A stretch of 64,000 nt of DNA. It comes from Bolinopsis microptera (lineage: Eukaryota > Ctenophora > Tentaculata > Lobata > Bolinopsidae). A model generated the notes under the pieces. The model was not told the DNA's origin and did no database searches. It worked only from the letters and a program-made list of their open reading frames with translations. The DNA lies in the NCBI RefSeq assembly GCF_026151205.1, contig NC_087077.1, forward strand, positions 9,787,983 through 9,851,982. The letters are read 5' to 3'. Position 1 is the first letter of the stretch; every line of letters starts with the position of its first letter. The position numbers and the translations under genes were made by a program. Of the stretch, positions 21,094 through 31,600 are shown one piece after another.

Positions 21094-21455
21094 ACCCAAT
21101 TTACATCTCAATTAGAGGCAATTTATGATTTTTATGTCGCTCCACATTATTGCCTATTTATTGCATAATCGTTTAGGCAATATTAAAAAACCAAATTTGG
21201 GATCCATCAAAGTTGGAGAATTGGCTGGTGGTACCGAAAATTTACCATTTTTGAAAGTACCATTTTTGACCACCTTTGCCAACATCCTATAAATCTCTTG
21301 CTTTTGTTAACCATCTGGTCAGGGTGCTAAAATAATCAGCAGACCTTTTTTAACCTAATACAAAAAACTGCATCAAAAAATATTTGTCACGAGACAAGTT
21401 AGGTCACTGTTTATGAACCGTACTTTTAAAAGTACCGTGGAAGAATATGGGTTAA

Positions 21456-23230
21456 GGCACTTTTGACAGTGAATGTCACGAATGGTGTCCGCTATGTTTC
21501 CAGTCCCTTGTATGTGCATCAGGAGATGATTTATCATATCTTTAGGAGTAGTATTGATGCTCAACTAGAGCTTGCCTTGATGGATGCGGCAAATGCAGGT
21601 GTGTTCGAGTCTGTAAATTTCTTTATAACGAATATTTTCTGATGCGATAAAAACCGACTTTCAAGAATACTATTAGCTTCCTACCTGTGACCGGGCTTTC
21701 TAGTTTAGCTTAGAATCAAATGTCGCCGGCTGTGCAAGCTAAACAACTCATCCACTATTTATTTCAGATTTGTAAGGTTGAGAAGTTGAACAACGTTTCT
21801 ATCAATGTTCTTGGATGGGATGATGGGACAATTGCAACAGGAAACCCGCATGAACTTCACCAGGGATTCTACCCCATCAGACTCTGTAAGGATCCTAACA
21901 GTGAGACGTGCATAAACATTCTGCTGGTGGAGAACGACAGGACGAGCCATTGGGTCTGGGTAGAAGATCTATCAAAACTATTAAGACAGTTTTTGGGAGT
22001 TCCAAATAATTTCTTATTATTCTGATTTCTTGCGACAAATGATACTGCACTGTTAGAAAACTATTAAGTGGACAGAGCAAGAATACTCATGCGAAATTTT
22101 ATTGTCTTAGATGTTTGAGAGGTTTCACAAGAAGTGACCTTTTGATTGAACACGAAATTGATTGTAGTAAATTTCAAGCACAACGAACCATCATGCCAAA
22201 TGAAGTAAAACAGCGAGAATACCCAGTAGGAAGTCTAAAGCAGAAGAAGACGGCAAAGGAGCTGCTGACTTTAAAGTTCAACAGTTGCGAAGGAAGACTA
22301 TTAAACATCCGTTCAATGTATCCTAGTGCCGCGGGAAGTATATGAAGACCGCAGAGCACATCCCCTGCACGGTATCGTATAAGCTACATAGTCACCTAGC
22401 TGGGTTTGAAGATGAGCCGGTGGTAATTTTCCATGGACCAAAATGTGTCGATGAGTTCTTGGAAGCCCTTGATTTACTGTATGAGCGTATGAGACCTTGG
22501 TTGGAGATGAATAAGCCAATGGAGAAGGTAGACCAGGCTACCTTGGATCGTCTCGACGCTGATCCGAATTGTGTTATTTGTGAACATAAACATATTGCAG
22601 AAAAGCATCTTGATCATTGTCATTACACCGGTAAAGTGTTAGGTTATACTCACCCACTATGTAACCTGGAGCGTCAAACACCAAAGTATTTACCGATTTT
22701 CTTCAATCTTAAAGGTTACGACTCACACATGATTATTGAAGGCATTGCAGATCGCTTTGACGATCCATGGGATATCAATGTTATCCCCAAGTCCATGGAA
22801 TCATATACAGCACTCATGACTAAAAAGTTCAGATTGATTGACTCATGTGCTCACCTAAACTCCTCTCTAGAAAAACTAGTGTCTTATCTTCATTCGTCAG
22901 GACCTGCAGTGTGCAGCCTTTAAACCTGCACAAGACTTCCTTCAGCAGAAGTGTGGCTCTGTGGACCCTGAGAAACTAGAGCTCCTTCTTCGCAAAGGGG
23001 TGTATCCCTACTCCTACTTCACCTCCTTCGAGAACTTTGAGGAGACTGAACTACCTCCCATTACGGCTTTATACAATGACCTGACCGATGAACCCCTCTC
23101 GTTGGGAAACTACCCTCTGTCAACTATTCTGACCTATATGCTCAGCCAAGAAAGGCTCATCACTCTGTCGAGGAAATTGCCCCTGATGATGGCAATGTCA
23201 TCTTTGAAAGTTGCCTTGTTAGAGTCCTGA
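21456..23230 (+). pseudogene. Polinton family B DNA polymerase fragments
   Basis: Successive plus-strand frames carry Polinton PolB hallmarks: EKLNNVSINVLGW (21780 region), HWVWVEDLSKLL, a CLRCLRGF ... H ... C zinc-like motif (22100-22160), then CVICEHK ... DHCHYTGKVLGYTH ... CNLE and FFNLKGYDSHMI (22570-22730; the last is near the exonuclease region), and KLELLLRKGVYPY ... ELPPITALYNDL (22970-23090). Stops, frame changes and a probable extra about 80 bases near 22030 break the gene. The palm motifs that bind metal are not found. The family replicates linear DNA by protein priming; this copy cannot. Confidence 0.8.
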
Positions 23231-23740
23231 GGATTGTTCAACGTCAAGGTAAAGAGGCAACGTACAATACAGTTAAGGTCAAGCAAGAGATGGGCTATTG
23301 GCTACGCACATTCCGCTTTAACATCTTCTCCTCTCATCCTCTATACAACACGATCAAGGAGGATATGAAGCTGGACGTCAAGGTAATTTTATTTGATTCT
23401 TATTCGCATTAGAAATAAATATTATTATAACAATTATTCTATATCTTACCTTTTATTAAATAATAATTGATTAATTAACATTTCTTCAGGTAAAACATTT
23501 CTCCAGATTCTACAAGAAGCTGATTAATGCTAGAGAATACTCATTTGACACCTGCAACATATGCTTCATATGGAGTGCTCTTGCAACGAGGAGCCGGCAA
23601 ATCACCTCATTGGATGCTGGGAACTGGTAAAGGTCGTCACGTCTCCCTTAATAAGAACATGACTCTACTTCAATAAGGACGATGTAATATTCTGTCACGT
23701 CGTGTTCGCCAAGAACCTGGACGGAGTTGGACTAAAGGCC
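23231..23740 (+). other. Unassigned short coding-like frames in the Polinton
   Basis: A frame around 23170-23385 (motifs VRVLRIVQRQGKEATYN and YWLRTFRFNIFSSHPLY) ends at a possible donor GTAATT and may join the stretch after the TTTCTTCAG acceptor at 23489. A further piece at 23660-23810 contains FAKNLDGVGLKANEFYYLD. I do not recognise a family; they may be decayed Polinton genes. Confidence 0.35.
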
Positions 23741-23867
23741 AATGAGTTTTACTACCTGGATGGGTGGCAGAAGACGGATACTCGCAGAAATTGCCTCATC
23801 ATTTATGAGAGCATACCAGCAGATATTTAATTTCCATTCAATTAATGTAGCTCTTATTATCTTAAAC

Positions 23868-24254
23868 ATGATTTGCATCATCTGTTTAGATGATATCGTA
23901 ATAGAGGGGGTCGCGTTCTCTAAGGAGTGCAGACATAGATTTTGCTATAAATGCATACGCCAGAGGATTCGGGAGAATCATGACACTTGTTGCCCCATAT
24001 GTTTGGGAACTGTAAAGACTCTGCAGAAAATACACACTGCTACTGGGGAAATGTTTGGAAAGCTGAAACGAGTGAAGATAGTGTTTTCAGAAAACGGAGA
24101 GCTCCCGGTGCAGGGCTTCGGAACCTTGGATCACATCGAATATTTATGGAAGAAGCGGGTGAGAAAATTGCAAAGACGCCGACTCGTACGATGCTCCGTT
24201 ATCCATCAGCGTGTTGAGAATGTAACAAAAACATCTGATAGTCTACCTGTGTAG
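23868..24254 (+). CDS. RING-finger protein inside the Polinton
   Basis: An ORF of 128 residues starting at the ATG just before the finger. The RING-HC pattern is complete: CIICLDD, then ECRHRFCYKC, then CCPIC, giving C-x2-C, C-x-H-x2-C and C-x2-C spacing. RING domains of this kind recruit E2 enzymes for ubiquitin transfer. The rest is basic (KLKR, KKRVRKLQRRR) and unidentified. The ORF lies between the PolB fragments and the right terminal repeat on the same strand, so it is likely Polinton cargo; it could also be a captured host exon. Confidence 0.7.
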   Translation: MICIICLDDIVIEGVAFSKECRHRFCYKCIRQRIRENHDTCCPICLGTVKTLQKIHTATGEMFGKLKRVKIVFSENGELPVQGFGTLDHIEYLWKKRVRKLQRRRLVRCSVIHQRVENVTKTSDSLPV

Positions 24255-24637
24255 GGCTACCTAGAGCCACCTTCTGTTCTTTATTTACAAAATGATTATT
24301 ATATTCTCTCATTATTTTATTTACAATTTATAAAGTTACTTTTCTCCGAAACTCTTAGTTTTTCTCTTCTAATTAAAATTATTAGACCCCATAACCCTAA
24401 TGGGCTATATCCAGATCAATTAGGGTTAATCCAGCAACTCCAATTCAAACTCACTATCATGCCCAGCTACTCTGGAAACCAATTAGCCCTTTTTTACACA
24501 CAATAACTCAAGACCATATAACACGGAAACTTTTTACACATCTAGACCACAACACAAACCTTATTAGGAATATAGTAGCACACAGCTAGGATAGGCTAGG
24601 GTTAGCGCACCCGGAAAGCTCACTCTTTACACAGCTA

Positions 24638-25219
24638 CCTTACAAGACATTTTTGTGGCGGACCAATTTGCGACGACCGAAATTTTGGCGGTCCGAAAAT
24701 ATGGCGAAATTGAACAAAAACCGTCACATTTCGGACGTCACAGAAAATAAGGGAATTTTTCATCATTTTGTTTTCTGACACAAAGGAAATTCAAAATTTT
24801 CTAAAAATCGGTAAAATCATGTTGAAACAAAATGAAACTTATAAATCGATTTCTTCATCTTCCTCTAAGGGGTCCGGCTCGACTCTTTCAGTTTCACTTA
24901 TTGAGTTTGGTATTAAATTGTTTATCTTGACTTAGTCTCTTATAAGACGTTTATGTTAGCACATAAATGTAATTTATTGTAAATTTAAAACGTATTACTT
25001 GACATCAAATTCATCATGGAATATTGTGTTTATTTGTCCCACCATCATATCACTAACTTTTCAAGAACAAAATGAATCAATGAAGCCACAATTATTGGAA
25101 TAAGCTAAAAATAATGCGACGGATTCTATTACGACGACCGAAATTTTGGCGGTCCGAAAATATGGCGAAATTTCGGGAAAACCGTCGCATTTCGTACGTT
25201 ATAAAAAAGTCTTGTAAGG
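24638..25219. mobile_element. MITE, 582 bp, TA target duplication
   Basis: Terminal inverted repeat CCTTACAAGAC, flanked by TA at 24636-24637 and 25220-25221, interrupting the Polinton right terminal repeat. Both halves share an inner motif (GACGACCGAAATTTTGGCGG). No coding capacity. TA duplication suggests mobilisation by a Tc1/mariner-type transposase. The 50-bp fold-back at 44052 shares the same end sequence. Confidence 0.85.
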
Positions 25220-25347
25220 TACCTAGGGTTAACCCGGAAACCGATTAGCCCTTTTTTTACACAATTTCTATGTCAGATTTTCAAATCACCCTATTTCCGC
25301 CTGAAATCCATTGTGCACAAGCTGTGCGATAGGAGACATAGTCAGTG

Positions 25348-25451
25348 ATTCGTGGGGCCACTTGTCATTTGTGGTAAAGTTTTTGGTCGGCTTACAAGAC
25401 TTTCTTTTATCGCAGTAATAATTTGGGTATGTGCAGATTTGATTGATTTCT
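25348..25451 (+). repeat. Direct repeat flanking the Polinton, right copy
   Basis: Same orientation and sequence as 13307-13417, with small deletions. It separates the Polinton from the 3' end of the mosaic-protein gene. Confidence 0.8.
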
Positions 25452-25604
25452 GATACAAAATGATTTTTGATAAAAAATGATAAAGACAGTTTTAAAGTAT
25501 AATATCAACCAAAATTGCATAATAATTCGAGAAAGTTCAATCTTTCATCCATAAGAGGAGCTTTACAGGTCACGGTCTTTTCTACAGTGATGGAGAAGGC
25601 ATCA

Positions 25605-28600
25605 TTACATGAACTCTTGTTCGAAGTAGTTGTAATGTGTGTCCTCTGAAAGATACGAGTTTTAATATTTAGAGTTATTCAGTAAAATGCCAAGTTCACG
25701 CAATACCGATGAATAAATGTGCAATAATTTCTGTTTCAATAATATGTCAACTTACCGCAATCCTGTTTGACCCAGGACTTCTCTCCAGACGAACTGACGG
25801 ACGGAGTAGAACTAGTTCTGAGGGAGTGCTGTCCGCTGGATCCTGATCTTGTCACTCCACCACACTTTGCACCTGCCACAGAGACCAGTTATTAGTAGAG
25901 TTAGTTGCCACAGAGACCAGTTATAAGTAGAGTTAGTTGCCACAGAGACCAGTTATTAGTTAGTTGCCACAGAGGCGAGTTAGCAGCTGGGACATCTTGT
26001 TTAAAGGTTTAACTACTTTTGGTGCTATTTTAGGAAATCTCGGTATCTATAATTGTTCACAAGGCTGGGATTGCTTTGGTGACCCTCGTCGTTTCCTCGA
26101 GGACACTCTGCTTCATTTTCCCGTGTCCTGCACTTTATGCTTTCACAGTCATGTTAAAGTTGTGGTTTACTTTATGTTTTCGGGTTTAACGAAGGTTAAA
26201 ACTTTGAAATTGGACTAGCTGAGGATTACTTCTGAAGTTAAATAACTAGAATTAAGTTGTCATACCCAATCTGCTGCACGCCTGTTGAGCTGAAGCAAGA
26301 CTGGCGTAGTAACCATGTCCAGGAACTGAACCAGAGAGGTATTTGCCAGCGTAGTACTGATAGTCACACATACGATCTGGGGAGATGAACGTTTTATCAT
26401 TTTTGCTATACCATGTATACAATGAATGAAGCTTGAAAAATTCAGCTTTACACTTTATAAGTACTAATATGTAACATTATTGGGGACAAGATTGTTAAAA
26501 GGGTATACGTGATAAACTAAGATTAGTGTCAATGTCATCTATTTGTTAAGTAGTAGATTCGTTTCCAACTGAACCAATCCAAGCTTGACGCTACAGAGTA
26601 GCAACTGGTAATTATATATATTAGCCAAATTCTTAAAACATTGCAATTCTTAAATATTGACAATTTAATGGTTTGCGGGTTCTAGCTCTGGAAGCATTGT
26701 TGCGTTCAAATCTAAATCACACTAATGTTTTAAATACGATGATCACCTGCACTTTTATTATGGTGAAATTTTAATCAGAATTCTCTCGATCAAATTCAAA
26801 ACAAAATCTGGATTGCTAAATTGTCCGAATCGAACAGAAAAGGTAGCTGAACAAAAACAACCACTTTAGCTTGCTAAAAGGTATAATAACCCAAGCAGTC
26901 TACCATATTAGCATATAATAAAAGCATTTTTTTGGATAAAACTTTCGTAGCAGTTAGCAGTACAGCTGGGCGTTCATCATGAGGCTGGCCCAAAGCGCCA
27001 AAACTGCTACCTTTAGTGGGGATAAAGTAAAACCAGTGATCACTTCCTACATCATCTTCACAATGGTACTGCAGCAGGTTAGTTCCTGGTGTAATGTCCG
27101 ACCAGCCTAGATCATAGAAGTGTTAGTGGCAAAAGGTGTTAGTGGTAAAAGGTGTTACCTTGAGTTGGGATGAAATAGAACCAGTGATCACTGGTACCGT
27201 CATCTTCACAATAGTTTTGTTGCAGGTTTGTGCCGGGGAGAGGTGCAGAACCTGAACCACAGTTAGGTGAAGTAACTAATTCATATATAAAATTAAAATT
27301 GCCTGGAGAATGTTATCTGAATCCAGGTGGGCTGAAATCTGAACAGTTACAAACGATTGTGGTTTAAATTTTTTATTCGTTTTCGTGATAGCAACTTTAA
27401 GCGAACAAGATTTCAATTAAGACCGACAAAAAAACTGGAATTCAGTTTCTATACGAAACTATAAATTTGAAAGTTGAAAACACATCAACATCTAACACCA
27501 TCCAAAAACTAAGGATAACATGTCTCAAAGAATACCTGGCGCATCTATACACTGGTGAGTGTCCTTGTTCTTGAGTCTGAAAGCACAGCTGTCAAACTTG
27601 CTCCACTGCACCTCCCATTTCTGATCTGTTCCCATGTTGTATTGACAAGTCCACATGTTCAGGTTGGTGTTAGCTGAGGAGACAGACTATTTAGTGTTAG
27701 CTGAGGAGACATACTATTTAGTGTTAGCTGAGGAGACATACTATTTAGTTTTAGCTGAGGAGACAGACTATTTAGTGTTAGCTGAGGAGACATACTATTT
27801 AGTGTTAGCTGAGGAGACAGACTATTTAGTGTTAGCTGAGGAGACAGACTATTTAGTGTTAGCTGAGGAGACAGACTATTTAGTGTTAGCTGAGGAGACA
27901 GAATATTTAGTGTTAGCTGAGGAGACAGACTATTTAGTGTTAGCTGAGGAGACAGAATATTTAGTGTTAGCTGAGGAAACAGACTATTTAATGTTAGCTG
28001 AGGAGACAGACTATTTGGTGTTATCTGAGGAGACAGACTATTTAGTGTTAGCTGAGGAGACAGACTATTTAGTGTTAGCTGAGGAGACAGACTATTTAGT
28101 GTTAGCTGAGGAGACAGACTATTTAGTGTTAGCTGAGGAGACAGACTATTTAGAGCTGGGATGTGAAGGTTCCATGCAATTATCTACTATTAGCACAAAA
28201 GATTCCTCTGTAATAAAGTTTGGTTAAAAAGTTTATTCAACGTGAGAAAGGTCAATAAAAATATGAACAGCTCAAAAACTTACGGTTAGTGCTCTTGTAA
28301 CCCAGCACATTGACACAATAGTTAGTCCTCTTGTTGATAATATACCCGTCACTATTCATCTTGAACACATGATCAGTTGCACTCTTGTGGGGCACCTCGC
28401 AGTTGTGGAGCTGAACGTTATCTCCCATACTGCTGTGAGGGGAGCCTGCCACGTCCATACAGAGTCCTGAGTTCTTGGCCAGGAATCGTCCCCAGATTCC
28501 TGAAGCTGGGTCTCCACAATCTTGTTCTGAGGTGGAGGTGGTTAATGTGTTGTGGATAAGTCGGATATACAAATAAATTGATCGGAACTTTAGAGAGAGA

Positions 28601-31600
28601 GGTTAGTTTCAGAAGTTGTAAATACGCAATAGTTGAAATATAAAAATTGATAATGACATCATTGTTGACTCTCACCGCATTTGTCAACAGCACAGGTCTT
28701 CTTAGCTCCACTCTTGTAACACCAAGGCTTATGGAGACCAGAGTTCGCTGTGTTTCTATGAAGGGATCATATTAGTACTTAGTATAAACACTATTAGTAA
28801 AGTAAGTTGTACTAATTCTAAAAACAGTGGGAATTAAGACAGTATTTAAACACAGTTCATAACTTGAGTACTAACTTGCAGATATTGGTGCTAGTTCCAG
28901 GCCAGTTGTCACAAGTCTGCCCGTCCTCAGTGGTGGAGACTGTTCCCATGTAGGTCTGACCTTCCTCCAGGTAGCAATCAACATCATTAGCTGAGAGAAA
29001 CATTCATATCATGTTCAATTATCAGAAACATTATCATATAGATGCAACCTTACCGTTTTTAAATTCATTGTTTAAACTCATTCTCAGTAACAAAAATGTC
29101 TTACTCTAAATGTAAAACGTTGAGGCACCCTGTACTTATAAAATATTCACTAAAACTCACAGCATAAGGTACAAATATTCGATAAAACTCACAGCACTTA
29201 GGAACATCGCAGTACTCCCACCTAGTACTGGCATCTGTTGTGTAGCACCAGGGTCCCCCAGAAGCATTAGTAGGGTTTCTGCAGAAGTTGTGGTTCCCTA
29301 TACTTCCTGAGATCAACTTGGTTAAAGGCAATAGTGTGTTTAAATGTAGATTATTATAGGGAGAAGCAGCGTATGTCAATATATAATTGAAGGCGCAACG
29401 GTGTTGTAAAAACCGACTCGGATTTTGTTAGCAGGCCGTAAACTGCGCATCAAAGTTTTCTTTTGGTCATTGCAGCAGTAGCAGTAGCAGTAGCAGTAGC
29501 AAAATCTTCTAAACTTTTAGCAGGTTCGGCATCTGTAGACAGAGCAGTTGATGTTTGTAGCCTGTACGCTGTAGCTGCGGCTGTTTTAGACAATGCAAAA
29601 CAGCAGATATATATACAGGTGGGAACAGTGCTGATATCCAAGCATTTGGACTTCTAAGATCGACTCAAGAATTCGCCTCTTTTGGTGGGCTGATGGGATA
29701 ATAAAAAGGACCATGCCATTATATCTAAGCAAATTTTGCGTTGCATCATTCAGGGAAATGATTTTCTTTTCGATGAAAAAAGATTTTTCAGCTGAAGCAA
29801 CTCACCAAAGTCGTCTCCAATAAGACAATCAGCTCTGATACTAGAATAATTGCTGTCACCACTGGGTCCATTCTCACCCTCAACCTTGTGCTTTAGCCAA
29901 CAATTCCTATCACGTTTACTGAATGTTATAGACTTGCACTGAGGCTCTGCCATACATCTACCCGCGCATTCCTCTATATCCTTAGTTCTCATGTCTCTTA
30001 TATCAGCACCCCAGAAATTAGTGTTCAAACTCACACAGGAGTTCACAGATCCTCCTGGGAAGGTAGGAAGTGTAGGAAGTGTAGGAGCCACTTTACCAGG
30101 AACATCATGATAAATGGAATGATGCAACTTTATTAGAGGAGTTGAATGACCAGCATTATTTTAGTGAATCGAATGAAACTGGCTTCAAGTTCGATTACTA
30201 ACCTTTAACACAAGCAATGTTAAGACTGTGAACTGAGCTGTGATCACTTTTCCCATTCTCACCAAACTCCTTCCTCTTCAACCAGCAATACTTATCAGTT
30301 GCATGGTAAGTTATGGACTTACAGCCAGATCTAGACTTGCACCTCATAGCACACTCCTCCACATTTACAACATTAAAACTCTCTATATCAGCCCCCCAGA
30401 AGTCGGTATACGAATGCAAGCAAGCAGACACTGTTCCCCCTGAAATATGTTCCAGTCTCAAAACTCAGCTCAGAAGTTGAAGAGGAAGGTAGGTTCTACG
30501 TGGGTTGGGTTGGGTGGTCCTGTCCTCTATAATCTCATTTCATATCCACATACCAGAACCTTCCTTCCTCTTAACAGCGTATAAAATAGTACAGCTGGAG
30601 TAACAGCAGCCTGTATAATATGTACCACTACAAGGAGGATTGGGGCAGTGTTTGTAGGAGTCACCCTGGCAGCACGTGCTACCAAAGGAGATGGGACCTC
30701 CATCACAGGTGGCACCAGCAGGACCATAGTGCTTCTCGCGGGAGTATTTGCAGCAGTAGTCACCGTTTAGGTAGACGTGAGGGTGGGAGGAGGGGCAAGA
30801 GCCTACAGCGTTGAGAAGAGTGGAGGATGAGAAATTGAATTTCATGAGCTTTTTTAAATAGGATACATACAGTTTTAGAAAGGTAGTCCGGAAAACTACA
30901 TGCTCTGCTTGAACTATTATTTCAGGTCACAAACAATAAACAGGACCCAATAAACAGCTAATAGATAACGACGTAACACACATACCGTAACTATGACAAC
31001 ATACCACACATACCGTAACTATGACAACATACCACACATACCGTAACTATGACAACATACCACACATACCGTAACTATGTGTATGAGGAGATTGAGAGGA
31101 CCAGTTCTGACATGTCTTCCCGGATACTGTTGTAGATCTGTAACCGCTGTAACTCTTTCCCAGGTCACGGGGAGCGTAGCAGAACTTGTTCGTTACTGGA
31201 AATTTAAAGAATTTAGAAATGTAAAGAATTTAGAGGCTCATTCTTTGTATTTATTGTAAGAAAATGGGAGCTGAAAGCAGGAATTTGAAATAATAAAATT
31301 TTTTTAATCAAGACACTAATTTTACTTCGGTGTATTCCAACAGCCACATTGTTACCCAAGTGCCACCAGCCAATTACAGGATGCCGAAGGATTTATTTGG
31401 CCAGTGACGGTTAAGGTAGTGTGAACCATACTTTCTTCGCCCGATACTTTGCTGCAATGTGCAGCTCCTCATTTAACCCTCACACCCGATTTCTCGAGTA
31501 TTCGGCTGAGTATACCGGGGGGCTGCATAGACCACTCAGGATCCTTAGCTGAACGTCAACGACACTCACCCCACGACCAGGCAGACAGTGGGATTCGAAC

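Larger units (their letters stand above)
17169..21451 (-). mobile_element. Complete piggyBac element, 4.3 kb, TTAA target duplication
   Basis: TTAA at 17165-17168 and 21452-21455 flanks the element, whose ends are CCCATAT at left and the inverse ATATGGG at right, as for piggyBac. Excision would rejoin the PolB frame exactly. One long transposase ORF on the minus strand is uninterrupted, and both subterminal regions carry arrays of a 16-bp palindrome. Nothing shows it is dead, so it may be recently active. Confidence 0.92.
13425..25344. mobile_element. Degraded Polinton (Maverick) with nested insertions
   Basis: Inverted terminal repeats of about 240 bases frame the element. The left one is split in two (13425-13491 and 16557-16728) by a MULE; the right one (24530-25344) by a MITE. 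Between them lie fragments of a protein-primed family B DNA polymerase in several frames and a RING-finger ORF, all on the plus strand, which is typical Polinton content although integrase, ATPase, protease and capsid genes are not recognisable. Removing the nested insertions leaves only about 4 kb, so this is a shortened, dead copy. A 6-bp target duplication could not be identified. Confidence 0.75.

Noticed and set aside
27655..28227. 190-residue plus-strand ORF of Leu-Val-Leu-Ala-Glu-Glu-Thr repeats
   Set aside because: By-product of the 27-bp intronic minisatellite, antisense to the mosaic gene.
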